Origin: Planktothrix agardhii NIES-204
GTDB taxonomy: Bacteria > Cyanobacteriota > Cyanobacteriia > Cyanobacteriales > Microcoleaceae
Direction of reading: 5' to 3'
DNA length: 64,000 nucleotides
Assembly: GCA_003609755.1 (NCBI GenBank)
Contig: AP017991.1
Span: forward strand, 682,001 to 746,000
This document shows positions 46,507 through 55,651 of this stretch, piece by piece. The translations under genes and the position numbers were made by a program. The number at the start of each line of letters is the position of its first letter. The stretch's first letter is position 1. The notes below the pieces were generated by a model. It was not told the origin of the DNA. It saw only the letters and a list, made by a program, of their open reading frames with translations, and made no database searches.

Positions 46507-48216
46507 ATGATCCAAAAAATCAAACCCAATCTAGTTTTGACTGTGGGAGTTGCGACACTGCTGGTAGGAGGTGGAATTGCAGCCTACTACGGTTTAGTTT
46601 CGCGTAAATTTTTAGAAGGTGTTCCCCTGGGTGCGAATGTTGTTCCCCAGGAAGCAATGGTGGCCGTATCTCTCTCCACAAATGGCCAACAATGGGATAA
46701 ATTAAACCAATACGGCACAGTCCAATCTCAAGCGGCGTTGCAAGATATTCTCAAAAATTGGCAAAATCGGGTATTTACAGACAATGGCTATGATTATCAA
46801 CAGGATATTCAGCCTTGGATCGGTCAAGAAGTGATGATCGCTTCTTTACCTAATTCTAGCTTGATTTCTGGGACGGCTCCTACCCCGGACGCTTCTACGA
46901 CCCTGAATCAACAGGCGATGGTAATGGTATTTCCTATTGCTAACCCCACCAAAGCTAAAGAATTATTATCACGACCGAGAACACCACAACAGGGTCAAAC
47001 TACTCAGCGCTCCTATCGAGGGGTTGATATTATTGAAACCCAGGGAAATCCTAAACAGAATTATTCGATTTCTGTCCTCGGACAAGATTTTTTAGTTATT
47101 ACCACCGATGGGAGTACCACTGAACGGGTAATTGATACTTATCGAGGTTCAGATTCCTTAGCAAAAACCCCTGGATATGCTGCTAGTTTAGAAAAGATTA
47201 AAACCCCTAATCCCTTTGCTCAAGTTTACCTCAATATTCCCGTCGCCACAAAAATTGCCTCCTATCGTTCTCCTAATCCAATTCCTGATAAAAATTTAGA
47301 ACAGGTACAACAACATCAAGGATTAGCTACTAATATTAATTTAGAAACTCAGGGCGTAGGTTTAAAATCCGTATCTTGGTTAAAACCTAATAGTCAGAAA
47401 AAATTTACTGTTGAAAATAAAGCTCAAGAGATTCTCAGGCGGATTCCAGAAAATACATTAATGATGGTTTCTGGAAGTAATTTAAAACGGGTTTGGGAAG
47501 ATTACACTCAAGGGGCAAATGCTAATCCGATAGCGCCCTTGAATCCTCAAGTTTTGAGTTCGAGTTTTAAATCGGCGACGGGGATGGAGTTGGAAAAAGA
47601 TGTTCTGAATTGGATGGGTGGGGAATTTTCTTTATCTTTAGTTCCAGCTAATCCAAATCCGAGAGCTTTAGAACGATTTACGGCGGGGTTAGTATTAATG
47701 GTGAAGGTTTTCGATCGCAGTGCGGCGGATAAGGCTTTAACCCAGTTAGATGAAGTGATGAAGAATAAGAAATTTAAGGTTAGTGAAATTAAAGTTAAGG
47801 AGCAATCGGCGGTGCAATGGGTGTCTCCCTTTGGGGGATTTATGGTAACTCGGGGTTGGTTAGAATCCGATGTGGCCTTTGTTACTTTGGGGGGAGCGGT
47901 AGCGGATCAAATTGTGCCTTTACCTCAAGCTCAAATCACTGCTAATCCGCTATTTCAGCAAACTGTTCCAATGGGATTAAACCCGAATAATGGCAACTTT
48001 TTTATAAATCTTGAACGGGTATTTAATCCGAATGTTAGAACTCTATCCTTACCTCAACTTCCCCCGGGTCAAAAGTTATGGATTGATGCGATTCAATCAA
48101 TTGGATTAACTACTGCAATTATAAGCGATCGCACCAGCCGTTATGATATTTTTGTTAAAATTAAAACACCTAGCCCTCAACTTCCTGCAACTGCAACTCC
48201 CAAAAAAGAACCCTAA
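46507..48216 (+). CDS. DUF3352 domain protein, membrane-anchored
   Basis: The ATG at 46507 gives 569 aa beginning MIQKIKPNLVLTVGVATLLVGGGIAAYYGL, with one N-terminal transmembrane segment. A TTG at 46471 would add 12 residues. The rest is the DUF3352 pattern (VPQEAMVAVSLSTNGQQWDKL at about 40; NPRALERFTAGLVLMV; a final KLWIDAIQSIGLTTAII). Function unknown; it is probably periplasmic or luminal, facing away from the cytoplasm. It ends with PSPQLPATATPKKEP. Confidence 0.8.
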   Translation: MIQKIKPNLVLTVGVATLLVGGGIAAYYGLVSRKFLEGVPLGANVVPQEAMVAVSLSTNGQQWDKLNQYGTVQSQAALQDILKNWQNRVFTDNGYDYQQDIQPWIGQEVMIASLPNSSLISGTAPTPDASTTLNQQAMVMVFPIANPTKAKELLSRPRTPQQGQTTQRSYRGVDIIETQGNPKQNYSISVLGQDFLVITTDGSTTERVIDTYRGSDSLAKTPGYAASLEKIKTPNPFAQVYLNIPVATKIASYRSPNPIPDKNLEQVQQHQGLATNINLETQGVGLKSVSWLKPNSQKKFTVENKAQEILRRIPENTLMMVSGSNLKRVWEDYTQGANANPIAPLNPQVLSSSFKSATGMELEKDVLNWMGGEFSLSLVPANPNPRALERFTAGLVLMVKVFDRSAADKALTQLDEVMKNKKFKVSEIKVKEQSAVQWVSPFGGFMVTRGWLESDVAFVTLGGAVADQIVPLPQAQITANPLFQQTVPMGLNPNNGNFFINLERVFNPNVRTLSLPQLPPGQKLWIDAIQSIGLTTAIISDRTSRYDIFVKIKTPSPQLPATATPKKEP

Positions 48217-48235
48217 AAACCCTATTACCCAAAAC

Positions 48236-48357
48236 CGATCACGGATTCAAGATGATTACGCAGATTAACACAGATTAAAATCCGTGAAATCCTCTTAAAT
48301 CCCTGATCCCCATTACCTATTACCCATTACCTATTACCCATTACCTATTACCCGTTT
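48236..48357. repeat. Foldback repeat copy 2 plus CCTATTAC heptamer array
   Basis: 48236-48310 repeats the GATCACGGATT...GTGAAATCCTCTTAAATCCCTGATCC foldback seen at 15383. It is directly followed by 48311-48357, copies of CATTACCTATTACC. The array runs into the end of the CHAD gene and contributes its stop codon. Confidence 0.85.
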
Positions 48358-49318
48358 CTATCACCGGATTCAGTAATTCTAAGCGAAATTCTTGGCGATT
48401 TTCAGCCTTTAAATAGCGCTGTTGAAGTGATTGCCATTTTTGCCAAGATTCATAGCGTTTTTCCGCTAGAAGATTGATAAAAGTTGGAAGTTTAGACCTA
48501 ATTTTTGATGGGATTTTATCAGCTATTTTTTCCATCAAAACCATACTATCTTGAATATCTCCTAAATGTTCTTGAATGGCTTTGATATCTTCTAAATAAG
48601 TTGAATATTTAGAACTATAAAAGTTAGTAAACAAACTCATTTGATAACGGACTTTTTTGGCTTGCTTTCTTAAATCGTGCAAAGATTCTCCCTGTTGATC
48701 TAAGATTATTTCTAAGGTTTCTGAAGTAATTTCAGCAGAATTAACTGGATCTTGATTGATTCCCACTTGCCAACCTGGATGCAGGAATAAATGACTAATT
48801 TGGGGAAGTAATAAATCCGGTAAGACTTCATTAATTGGTAGTGCTTCCAGAGTCGTAAAACTAGGTTCTTTTATCCAATCTTGCAAATCTTCTTTCAAGT
48901 TTTGATATATTTTATGTTCTAAACTCCATTCCACAACTCGAAAAGCTTTGTGACGTTGTTTGATCCAATCTATTAATATTTTATCTAAAATATCTTGTTC
49001 CGATGGCGGTAATTGTGAATAGTAAGTATTTTGTAATATTTCTAATAAAACATCTAAATCTCGCAATTTTCCCAAACGACGGGCAATTCTACCGATTTTT
49101 TGATCCTCGGCTGATTCGGGTAATTTTAATACTGGAGCAAACCCAACTACCGCCGATCTTAATCGTCGCATTGCGACCCGCATTTGATGTAATTCTTCAG
49201 GATCATGATCTTTTAAAACTTCAGATTCATGACTAATAACTTTCTCCAGATGTTTCTGAATAGCTTGTACCGCCCAATATCCTAATGTTTCGGTTTGAGG
49301 ATTAGTTGTTGTTTCCAT
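48341..49318 (-). CDS. CHAD domain protein
   Basis: 325 aa when started at METTTNPQTETLGYWA (49318); an upstream ATG three residues earlier is possible. The CHAD domain is helical with conserved His and basic residues that bind polyphosphate (DPEELHQMRVAMRRLRSAV, about 40-58; LHDLRKQAKKVRYQMSLF, about 212-229). CHAD proteins are associated with polyphosphate granules. No CYTH partner is fused. The last residues (ETGNR) are written in repeat-derived sequence. Confidence 0.87.
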   Translation of the reverse strand: METTTNPQTETLGYWAVQAIQKHLEKVISHESEVLKDHDPEELHQMRVAMRRLRSAVVGFAPVLKLPESAEDQKIGRIARRLGKLRDLDVLLEILQNTYYSQLPPSEQDILDKILIDWIKQRHKAFRVVEWSLEHKIYQNLKEDLQDWIKEPSFTTLEALPINEVLPDLLLPQISHLFLHPGWQVGINQDPVNSAEITSETLEIILDQQGESLHDLRKQAKKVRYQMSLFTNFYSSKYSTYLEDIKAIQEHLGDIQDSMVLMEKIADKIPSKIRSKLPTFINLLAEKRYESWQKWQSLQQRYLKAENRQEFRLELLNPVIETGNR

Positions 49319-49412
49319 AATAAACACCCCAAAATTTTAATTAATACTTGTTTGATTATAACAATCTTAAATAGTTTTTCACAGAGAATTTAAGATTGTT
49401 ATAATATGGGAT

Positions 49413-49628
49413 TTAGTCATTAATTACACTGTTTTGTAATTCGGTGACTAACCGCTTAATCTGGCTATAGGCTTGTCTGGAAGATAGTGTTCCTTGGGTT
49501 TCTAAGCTCAAAATTTTGGTGATATCAATAACAAAATCTTGCAACTGAGTTTGATCGGATAAAGGAGGGATCTGAGTTTCCCGATGATCAATCTGAGTCT
49601 GATCAAAAAAGTCTGGGGCTGATCTCAT
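49413..49628 (-). CDS. Small hypothetical protein
   Basis: 71 aa from the ATG at 49628 (MRSAPDFFDQTQ); a TTG at 49640 would add four residues. No domain recognised. It has a Gln/Asp-rich N-terminal half, then a helix (LQDFVIDITKILSLETQG) and a second helix ending RLVTELQNSVIND. Codon use is ordinary. It lies upstream of the CHAD gene on the same strand. Confidence 0.5.
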   Translation of the reverse strand: MRSAPDFFDQTQIDHRETQIPPLSDQTQLQDFVIDITKILSLETQGTLSSRQAYSQIKRLVTELQNSVIND

Positions 49629-49699
49629 AGTTATATCCAAACCCTGCGAATTCTAGTAATATTGTTTATTCTACTATTAAATTTCAATCTTACTGATAA

Positions 49700-49855
49700 T
49701 TGATAACTGCTAGAGACCCGCCAATAGCCTACAGCATCGCTGCATGGCTCACTGATAAGTAGTTGCACAAAATAAATTACCTAGTTGGGAGAGGGAACAC
49801 CGGAACAGCCCCCCCAAACCCCCCGTGCACGGGGGGCTAGGGGGGGAGGGAACAG
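49700..49855. repeat. Degenerate GAGACCCGCC repeat and GTGCAC copy 3
   Basis: About 49708-49760 is a weak copy of the element at 22806 (GAGACCCGCCAATAGCCTACAGC). 49793-49855 is the third GTGCAC block, flanked by GGGAACACCGGAACAG-type direct repeats, with the CCCCCC-GTGCAC-GGGGGG core, CTAGGGGGG and AGGGAACAG. There is no B block beside this copy. Confidence 0.85.
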
Positions 49856-49903
49856 GGTAGAGGATTTGTAATTAATTTTGTTTAGGTACTTAACTGATGA
49901 TTT

Positions 49904-50446
49904 ATGAACCTTGAATTTATTGTTTATGCTTGCCCTCGGGGAGAATTAGCGGAACAAATTGAAATCTTTTATCAAGAAAGTCAGGAATTATGCGGATTAA
50001 ATGCTGCCCATAATTATATGCCCCATTGTACCTTAACGGGTTTTTTTCAAGATCAAGAATCACAAATTTCCCTCTATATTCAAGCCCTAGAAACCGCTTA
50101 TAATACCGCCCAATTAACCGGGAGTGTTTTAAAAATTAATGTGACTCAAATGACGTTTCAATCTACTTGGCATGGTTTGGAATTACAAGCCCCAGGTATT
50201 CTATTATTAATGATTAATTTTAGTCAATTAGTTAATTCACCGACTCGTTTAGAAGCCTTGCGATTAAAAACTTGGCTCCATTTGAGTTTAGCCTATGAAT
50301 TTCAACCCCAACACGCTGGAAAATTAAAAGATTTAGCTCAAAACCGAATTAATCCCTACGCTCCTGTGGATTGGGAATTAAGGTTTTATCAGAGACATCC
50401 CGATCATTCCTGGACTTGTCATCAATCTTGGCAATTAACACCCTAG
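49904..50446 (+). CDS. 2H phosphoesterase-like protein
   Basis: A 180-aa protein with the two HxT/S motifs of the 2H (LigT/CPDase) superfamily: PHCTLTGF (H41, T43) and LHLSLAYEF (H126, S128). Spacing of 85 residues and overall length fit that fold. Family members cleave cyclic phosphodiesters or ligate RNA 2'-5'; which reaction applies is not known. The HAD gene starts 76 bases downstream on the same strand, possibly as a two-gene unit. Confidence 0.8.
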   Translation: MNLEFIVYACPRGELAEQIEIFYQESQELCGLNAAHNYMPHCTLTGFFQDQESQISLYIQALETAYNTAQLTGSVLKINVTQMTFQSTWHGLELQAPGILLLMINFSQLVNSPTRLEALRLKTWLHLSLAYEFQPQHAGKLKDLAQNRINPYAPVDWELRFYQRHPDHSWTCHQSWQLTP

Positions 50447-50522
50447 ATTTCCGATAATTTTTATCCCTTGATTTATCCGTCAATTTGATTCATAATAACT
50501 GCAATGCTTTATCCCTTGACCA

Positions 50523-51197
50523 ATGCCAAATTTTAGAAAAATTACCCACGTTATTTACGATTTAGACGGTTTGCTGTTAGATACGGAACCCCTTCATACC
50601 AAAGTTAATCAAATGGTTGCCAACTATTATGGCAAAACCATTGATCATGCCCTGGGTTGTAAAGTTAGGGGGAGAAAATCCCATGATTCGGTAAAACTCT
50701 TAATTCAAGAGTTAGAATTATCAGTAACTATTGAACAATTCTTAGAACGAAAAGATGCCATTATTTATCAATTGTATCCCCATGTTTTGCCCTTAGAGGG
50801 AGCGGTTTTTCTCACCCAACATCTGTCGGCTCATAATATTCCCCAAGCGATCGCCACCAGTTCAGGAAATCGCCCTTTTACCGCAAAAACCCAAAGTCAT
50901 CAACAATGGTTTTCCCTATTTCAATCTATTGTTAGAGGGGATGATCCTGAACTAAAAAATGGCAAACCTGCACCGGATATTTTCCTATTAGTAGCCCAAC
51001 GTTTGGGGGCAAAACCCGAAAACTGTTTAGTATTTGAAGATGCCTTAGCGGGGGTTTCTGCGGCTCGGGCGGCGGGGATGTCCGTAATAGCAGTTCCCGC
51101 GTCAGATATGGATCAATCCCTTTATCAAGAAGCCGATCAAATTCTGGGTTCTCTCAAGGAATTTCAACCCGAATTGTGGCAGTTACCCAAGTTTTAA
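50523..51197 (+). CDS. HAD-superfamily hydrolase (HDHD1/GPP-like)
   Basis: A 224-aa HAD phosphatase. Motif I is DLDGLLLDTEP (nucleophile Asp15 and Asp17 from MPNFRKITHVIYD), motif II IATSSGNR (about 115), motif III Lys in KNGKPAPDIFLL (about 154) and motif IV VFEDALAGVSAARAAGM (about 175-191). The DGLLLDTEPLH wording and length resemble the pseudouridine-5'-phosphatase / glycerol-3-phosphatase / 2-deoxyglucose-6-phosphatase branch. Substrate unknown. Confidence 0.87.
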   Translation: MPNFRKITHVIYDLDGLLLDTEPLHTKVNQMVANYYGKTIDHALGCKVRGRKSHDSVKLLIQELELSVTIEQFLERKDAIIYQLYPHVLPLEGAVFLTQHLSAHNIPQAIATSSGNRPFTAKTQSHQQWFSLFQSIVRGDDPELKNGKPAPDIFLLVAQRLGAKPENCLVFEDALAGVSAARAAGMSVIAVPASDMDQSLYQEADQILGSLKEFQPELWQLPKF

Positions 51198-51322
51198 TTA
51201 ATAAATCAAAGATTAGATATTAAAGGGAAATCAGCGATCATAATTTTCCTCTTTTCCCTAATTTTTCTCAGACTAATTCAGTATTTTTAGATGATCTAAA
51301 AGAATCTTAACCTTTTTTTAAC

Positions 51323-51350
51323 TTGACACATCAAATTTTTTTGATATGAT
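51323..51350 (+). promoter_or_regulatory. Promoter with ArsR-type operator for the arsenic operon
   Basis: TTGACA at 51323-51328, a 16-base spacer and TATGAT at 51345-51350 form a strong sigma-70-like promoter. An inverted repeat ATCAAA/TTTGAT at 51330-51345 fills the spacer, the usual kind of site for ArsR/SmtB repressors (ATCAA...TTGAT). Repression relieved by arsenite is inferred. No arsR gene is in the window, so the repressor must be encoded elsewhere. Confidence 0.75.
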
Positions 51351-51389
51351 TTAAACATCCCTAACCATAAATGTCACGAGGGATATTTT

Positions 51390-52436
51390 ATGACTCCTAG
51401 ACTGCTCAAACTGCCCAGTTCTCTCAAAACGTTCGTTTTAGCCCTTGGGACTGCTACTTTACTTTTAGCTTGTAGTCAGAATCAGACACAGCAAGTAAAA
51501 CAAACAAAACCCATTCTGATTGATGGTTCTAGTACCGTTTATCCGATTACAGCAGCTATTGTTAAAGAATACAATGCTCAAAGTCCTGCTGATGATCTCG
51601 ATGTTAAAGTTGATTTCTCAGGAACCGGAGGAGGGTTTAGAAAGTTTTGTGCAGGGGAAACCGATATTAGTAATGCGTCTCGACCAATCTTAAAACAAGA
51701 AATGGAAGTTTGTAAAAAAAATAATATTTCCTATCTGGAATTACCCGTTGCCTTTGATGTCTTAACGATAGTTGTTAACCCTAAAAATACCTGGGCAAAT
51801 GATATCACCGTTGCCGAATTAAAGAAACTTTGGGAACCCCAAGCCGAGGGAAAAATTAAAACTTGGAATCAAATTCGTGCCTCTTGGCCGAACCAACCAA
51901 TTAATCTCTATGGCCCAGGGAAAGATTCAGGAACCTTTGATTATTTTACCGCCGCGGTGGTAGGGGAAGAAAAAGCCAGCCGCAATGATTATCAAGCCAG
52001 TGAAGATGATGAAATTATTGCCCGAGGAGTGATTAATGATCCTAATGCACTCGGTTATTTTGGCTATGCTTATTATCAGGAAAGACCCGGAGATTTAAAA
52101 GCCTTAGCCGTGGATAATCAAAAGGGTTCAGGGCCGATTATTCCCTCATCTAATGCCACGGAAATTGAAAAATATCGACCCCTAACTCGCCCCTTATTTA
52201 TCTATGTTAATGCGGTCGCGGCTCAAGATAATCCAGCAATGAATGATTTTCTGGATTTCTATATGCAAAAAGCGCCTAAAGTAGTTCAAAATGTGGGTTA
52301 TATTGCTTTTGATCCCGAGGATTATACCAAACTCTATCGTAACTTTCATAAAACCAAAGTTGGGACGGTATTCGGTGGAAAATCGGAGTTTAATTTAACC
52401 CTGGATGAAGTGTTAACAAAACGAGCAGAATACTGA
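51390..52436 (+). CDS. PstS-like phosphate/arsenate-binding lipoprotein
   Basis: A 348-aa lipoprotein with lipobox LLLAC (Cys28). It has the PstS ligand motifs: DGSSTVYPI (about 46-54), [15 protein letters not shown] (about 73-87) and [12 protein letters not shown] (about 175-186). It binds phosphate-type oxyanions in the periplasm. It leads the arsenic operon (17 bases before ACR3). No pstC/A/B are beside it, so it is an orphan binding protein, probably acting with a Pst permease elsewhere. PstS homologues are known in arsenic islands. Confidence 0.9.
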   Translation: MTPRLLKLPSSLKTFVLALGTATLLLACSQNQTQQVKQTKPILIDGSSTVYPITAAIVKEYNAQSPADDLDVKVDFSGTGGGFRKFCAGETDISNASRPILKQEMEVCKKNNISYLELPVAFDVLTIVVNPKNTWANDITVAELKKLWEPQAEGKIKTWNQIRASWPNQPINLYGPGKDSGTFDYFTAAVVGEEKASRNDYQASEDDEIIARGVINDPNALGYFGYAYYQERPGDLKALAVDNQKGSGPIIPSSNATEIEKYRPLTRPLFIYVNAVAAQDNPAMNDFLDFYMQKAPKVVQNVGYIAFDPEDYTKLYRNFHKTKVGTVFGGKSEFNLTLDEVLTKRAEY

Positions 52437-52452
52437 TTTTTAAGGAGGTTTA

Positions 52453-53601
52453 ATGAGTAGAAATTCACCTCAAGTTAATCCATCGGCGGTGCAAGCTGGG
52501 GGGAAACTGAGTGTTTTTGAAAAATACCTAACCGTTTGGGTATTTTTATGTATTATTGGCGGAATTATTTTAGGGCGTTTATTCCCGGGAGTTGCGGTTA
52601 CTTTGGACTCGATGAGCGTCCATCAAATCTCGATTCCGATCGCCATTTGCCTGTTTTTTATGATGTATCCCATCATGGTAAAAATTGATTTTACCCAGGC
52701 TGCTAACGCTGTCCGCGCCCCTAAACCCGTATTACTAACTTTAGTTGTAAATTGGTTAATTAAACCCTTTACAATGGTAGCCTTTTCTCAGTTCTTTTTA
52801 GGATGGTTATTTCGTCCTTTAATTACTGGAACAGAACTGATTGGAGGACAGGAAGTTTCCTTGGCAAATTCCTATATTGCGGGAACTATTTTATTAGGAA
52901 TTGCTCCATGTACTGCGATGGTTTTGATGTGGGGTTATCTGTGTTATGGGAATCAAGGTCATACTTTAGTGATGGTGGCGGTTAATTCCTTGGCGATGTT
53001 ATTTTTATATGCACCGTTAGGGCGTTGGTTACTAGCGGCTAATGATTTAACAGTGCCTTGGTTAACGATTTTTTTATCGGTTGTAATTTATGTGGGATTG
53101 CCTTTAGCGGTGGGAATGTATAGTCGCCATTGGATTTTTAAAAACAAGGGTAAGGCTTGGTTTGAACGGGAATTTTTGCATTATTTAAGCCCGATTGCCA
53201 TATCTGCATTGTTGATTACTTTGGTGTTACTATTTGCCTTTAAAGGGGAATTGATTGTTAACAATCCCTTTCATATTCTGTTAATTGCTGTTCCTTTATT
53301 TATCCAAACCAATTTTATCTTTCTGATTACCTATCTGATCGCTTTGAAAATGAAAATGTCCTATGAAGATGCGGCTCCGGCGGCGTTAATTGGGGCGAGT
53401 AATCATTTTGAAGTCGCGATCGCCACAGCAGTCACTTTATTTGGTTTAAATTCCGGTGCGGCTTTAGCAACAGTTGTGGGGGTATTAATTGAAGTTCCGG
53501 TGATGTTAATGTTGGTTGAAATTTGCAAAAAAACTGCCTTTTGGTTCCCCAGAGAACCGGAAAAAGCTAGTTTATTTGATCCGCGTTGTGTTAAGGATTA
53601 A
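52453..53601 (+). CDS. acr3: ACR3 arsenite efflux permease
   Basis: A 382-aa membrane protein with ten hydrophobic helices. The family's functional Cys is in [12 protein letters not shown] (helix 4, about 155-166). It also contains [15 protein letters not shown] (about 316-330), a conserved helix break. It exports arsenite using the proton gradient. It is the second gene of the operon, with a good Shine-Dalgarno (AAGGAGG) before the ATG. Confidence 0.94.
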   Translation: MSRNSPQVNPSAVQAGGKLSVFEKYLTVWVFLCIIGGIILGRLFPGVAVTLDSMSVHQISIPIAICLFFMMYPIMVKIDFTQAANAVRAPKPVLLTLVVNWLIKPFTMVAFSQFFLGWLFRPLITGTELIGGQEVSLANSYIAGTILLGIAPCTAMVLMWGYLCYGNQGHTLVMVAVNSLAMLFLYAPLGRWLLAANDLTVPWLTIFLSVVIYVGLPLAVGMYSRHWIFKNKGKAWFEREFLHYLSPIAISALLITLVLLFAFKGELIVNNPFHILLIAVPLFIQTNFIFLITYLIALKMKMSYEDAAPAALIGASNHFEVAIATAVTLFGLNSGAALATVVGVLIEVPVMLMLVEICKKTAFWFPREPEKASLFDPRCVKD

Positions 53602-53660
53602 ATCCATAAATACCCGGATTTGTTAGATCATTTAGCTATTCTAAACATTGGAGATTGACC

Positions 53661-54056
53661 ATGAAAAAAGTAATGTTTGTTTGCAAAAGAAATTCTTGCC
53701 GTTCTCAAATGGCGGAAGGATTTGCTAGAACTTTAGGAGCCGGAAAAATAGCCGTTACCAGTTCCGGTTTAGAAGCGAGTCGGGTGCATCCTACGGCAAT
53801 TCAAGTGATGGATGAAATCGGAATTGATATTACCAATCAAACTTCTAACCCTTTAAGTGATTTCCAAGCAGAAGATTATAATGCGGTGATTTCTCTGTGT
53901 GGTTGTGGTGTAAACTTACCTGAATCTTGGGTAATTCGAGAAGTTTTTGAAGATTGGCAATTAGATGATCCCGACGGACAACCGTTAGAAACTTTTCATC
54001 GAGTTAGAGATGAAATTAAACAAAGAGTTCAAAAGTTAATTGATACTCTAAATTAA
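53661..54056 (+). CDS. arsC: Arsenate reductase ArsC (thioredoxin-fold-independent, LMW-PTP-like)
   Basis: The ATG at 53661 gives 131 aa (a TTG at 53655 is not used). The phosphatase-like loop is CKRNSCRS (Cys8, Arg14). Further cysteines at 80 and 82 (LCGCG) match the three functional cysteines (Cys8, Cys80, Cys82) known for the Synechocystis enzyme, which reduces arsenate to arsenite with glutaredoxin. It is the third gene, 59 bases after ACR3. Confidence 0.94.
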   Translation: MKKVMFVCKRNSCRSQMAEGFARTLGAGKIAVTSSGLEASRVHPTAIQVMDEIGIDITNQTSNPLSDFQAEDYNAVISLCGCGVNLPESWVIREVFEDWQLDDPDGQPLETFHRVRDEIKQRVQKLIDTLN

Positions 54057-54126
54057 TATTGTTACAGTGCCAGCGTCCTCCCTGGCTAGGGTAATATGAA
54101 ATCTAGCTATTACCATTACCCATTCC

Positions 54127-54199
54127 CGATCACGGATTTAAGAGGATTACGCAGATTAAAATCCGTGAAATCCGTGAAATCCTCTTTAATCTGTGATCC
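54127..54199. repeat. Foldback repeat copy 3
   Basis: Begins GATCACGGATTTAAGAGG, has a central GCAGATTAAAATCCGTG and ends CCTCTTTAATCTGTGATCC; the ends are inverted and pair over about 20 bases with mismatches. The same family as 15383 and 48236. It lies between arsC and arsH. Confidence 0.8.
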
Positions 54200-54213
54200 C
54201 CATTACCTAATAT

Positions 54214-54957
54214 ATGTCTAATCATCCACCTCGAATTCTATTATTATACGGCTCCCTAAGAGGACGGTCTTACAGTCGTTTATTAGCAGAAGAAGCAGCC
54301 CTAATTATTCAGGATTTTGGTGCAGAAGTCAGGTTTTTTGACCCACGAGAATTGCCGATTTATGGAAGCGTACCGGATACTCACCCCAAAGTTCAGGAGT
54401 TACGGGAATTGAGTTTGTGGTCAGAGGGCCAAGTCTGGTCTAGTCCAGAACTCCATGGCCAAATTAGTGGGGTGATGAAAAATCAAATTGATTGGATTCC
54501 CCTGACCATGGGGGCGATTAGACCAACCCAGGGCCGAACCTTGGCCGTGATGCAGGTTTGTGGCGGTTCCCAGTCTTTTAATGCGGTTAACACCCTACGA
54601 ATTTTGGGGCGCTGGATGCGGATGTTTACTATTCCTAATCAGTCTTCGGTGGCTAAAGCCTATCAAGAGTTCGATGAAGATGGGGTGATGAAGGATTCCC
54701 CCTATCGAGATCGCTTGGTTGACGTGATGGAGGAACTCTATAAATTTACATTGTTATTAAGAGGACAGGCTGATTATTTAAGCGATCGCTATAGTGAAAG
54801 AAAAGAAAAAGGAATTCAGGAAACAATGATTGATATTGGTAAAACTTTTATAGCAGGGAACACCGGAACAGCCCCCCCAAACCCCCCGTGCACGGGGGCT
54901 AGGGCAGGGAGGGAACACCGGAATAGCCCCCCAAACCCCCCGTGCACGGGGGGCTAG
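54214..54957 (+). CDS. arsH: ArsH-type NADPH-dependent FMN reductase with a repeat-derived tail
   Basis: A 247-aa flavoprotein. It has the flavodoxin-like start [20 protein letters not shown] (FMN phosphate loop, about 9-28), [20 protein letters not shown] (about 75-94), and [17 protein letters not shown] (about 111-127). ArsH oxidises organoarsenicals in some bacteria and acts as a quinone or metal reductase in Synechocystis. Residues 215-247 are encoded entirely by two GTGCAC repeat units (PPNPPCTG twice), so the natural C-terminus is replaced or extended. It is the fourth gene after the foldback repeat. Confidence 0.92.
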   Translation: MSNHPPRILLLYGSLRGRSYSRLLAEEAALIIQDFGAEVRFFDPRELPIYGSVPDTHPKVQELRELSLWSEGQVWSSPELHGQISGVMKNQIDWIPLTMGAIRPTQGRTLAVMQVCGGSQSFNAVNTLRILGRWMRMFTIPNQSSVAKAYQEFDEDGVMKDSPYRDRLVDVMEELYKFTLLLRGQADYLSDRYSERKEKGIQETMIDIGKTFIAGNTGTAPPNPPCTGARAGREHRNSPPNPPCTGG

Positions 54958-55043
54958 GGCAGGGAGGGAACAGAGGAGAAAATACTTCACCGTCTGGGTT
55001 CTAAGATCCGTCTGGTGTCTTAACTGCCTTGGCGGTTGCTATA
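54856..55043. repeat. Tandem GTGCAC compound repeats (copies 4 and 5) with B block
   Basis: Two A units (54856 to about 54912, and about 54913-54972) each have the CCCCCC-GTGCAC-GGGG core between GGGAACACCGG/GGGAACAG blocks. After a 15-base gap comes block B (54988-55043), ACCGTCTGGGTTCTAAGATCC...GGCGGTTGCTATA. Block B matches inverted sequence 32718-32773 with few mismatches. The first A unit codes for the end of ArsH. Confidence 0.93.
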
Positions 55044-55109
55044 AACCCGTCCCTGGTGATCGGTTTTGTCAATATCCGTGCCAACCCGGTCAACCGTCAA
55101 CATCTCAAC

Positions 55110-55137
55110 AAAAAAGAGGGTAGAATTTCCCCCTCCG
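55110..55137 (-). terminator. Likely terminator downstream of psaC
   Basis: Read on the minus strand: GAGGG, a ten-base loop, CCCTC, then TTTTTT. It sits 80 bases past the psaC stop. The stem is only five base pairs. Confidence 0.5.
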
Positions 55138-55217
55138 TAAAGATTGAACCCACTGTATCCTTTCCGGTGAAAGCAATACATTATGGATTGAGATAAACAC
55201 CCGCTTTCAGGCAGAGT

Positions 55218-55493
<276 letters not shown>

Positions 55494-55651
55494 TTACAAG
55501 TTCTGCCCTAAATACAGGTTAGAAGTCCAGCTTAATAGGAGCGGGATCATCCCATATATTGCATCACAATACTCCAGTGTTTCACTTCCAATACACATAA
55601 GGCGATAAAACTTTAAACAATGTAATATTTCCCGCCTTAACAGTTCACAGT

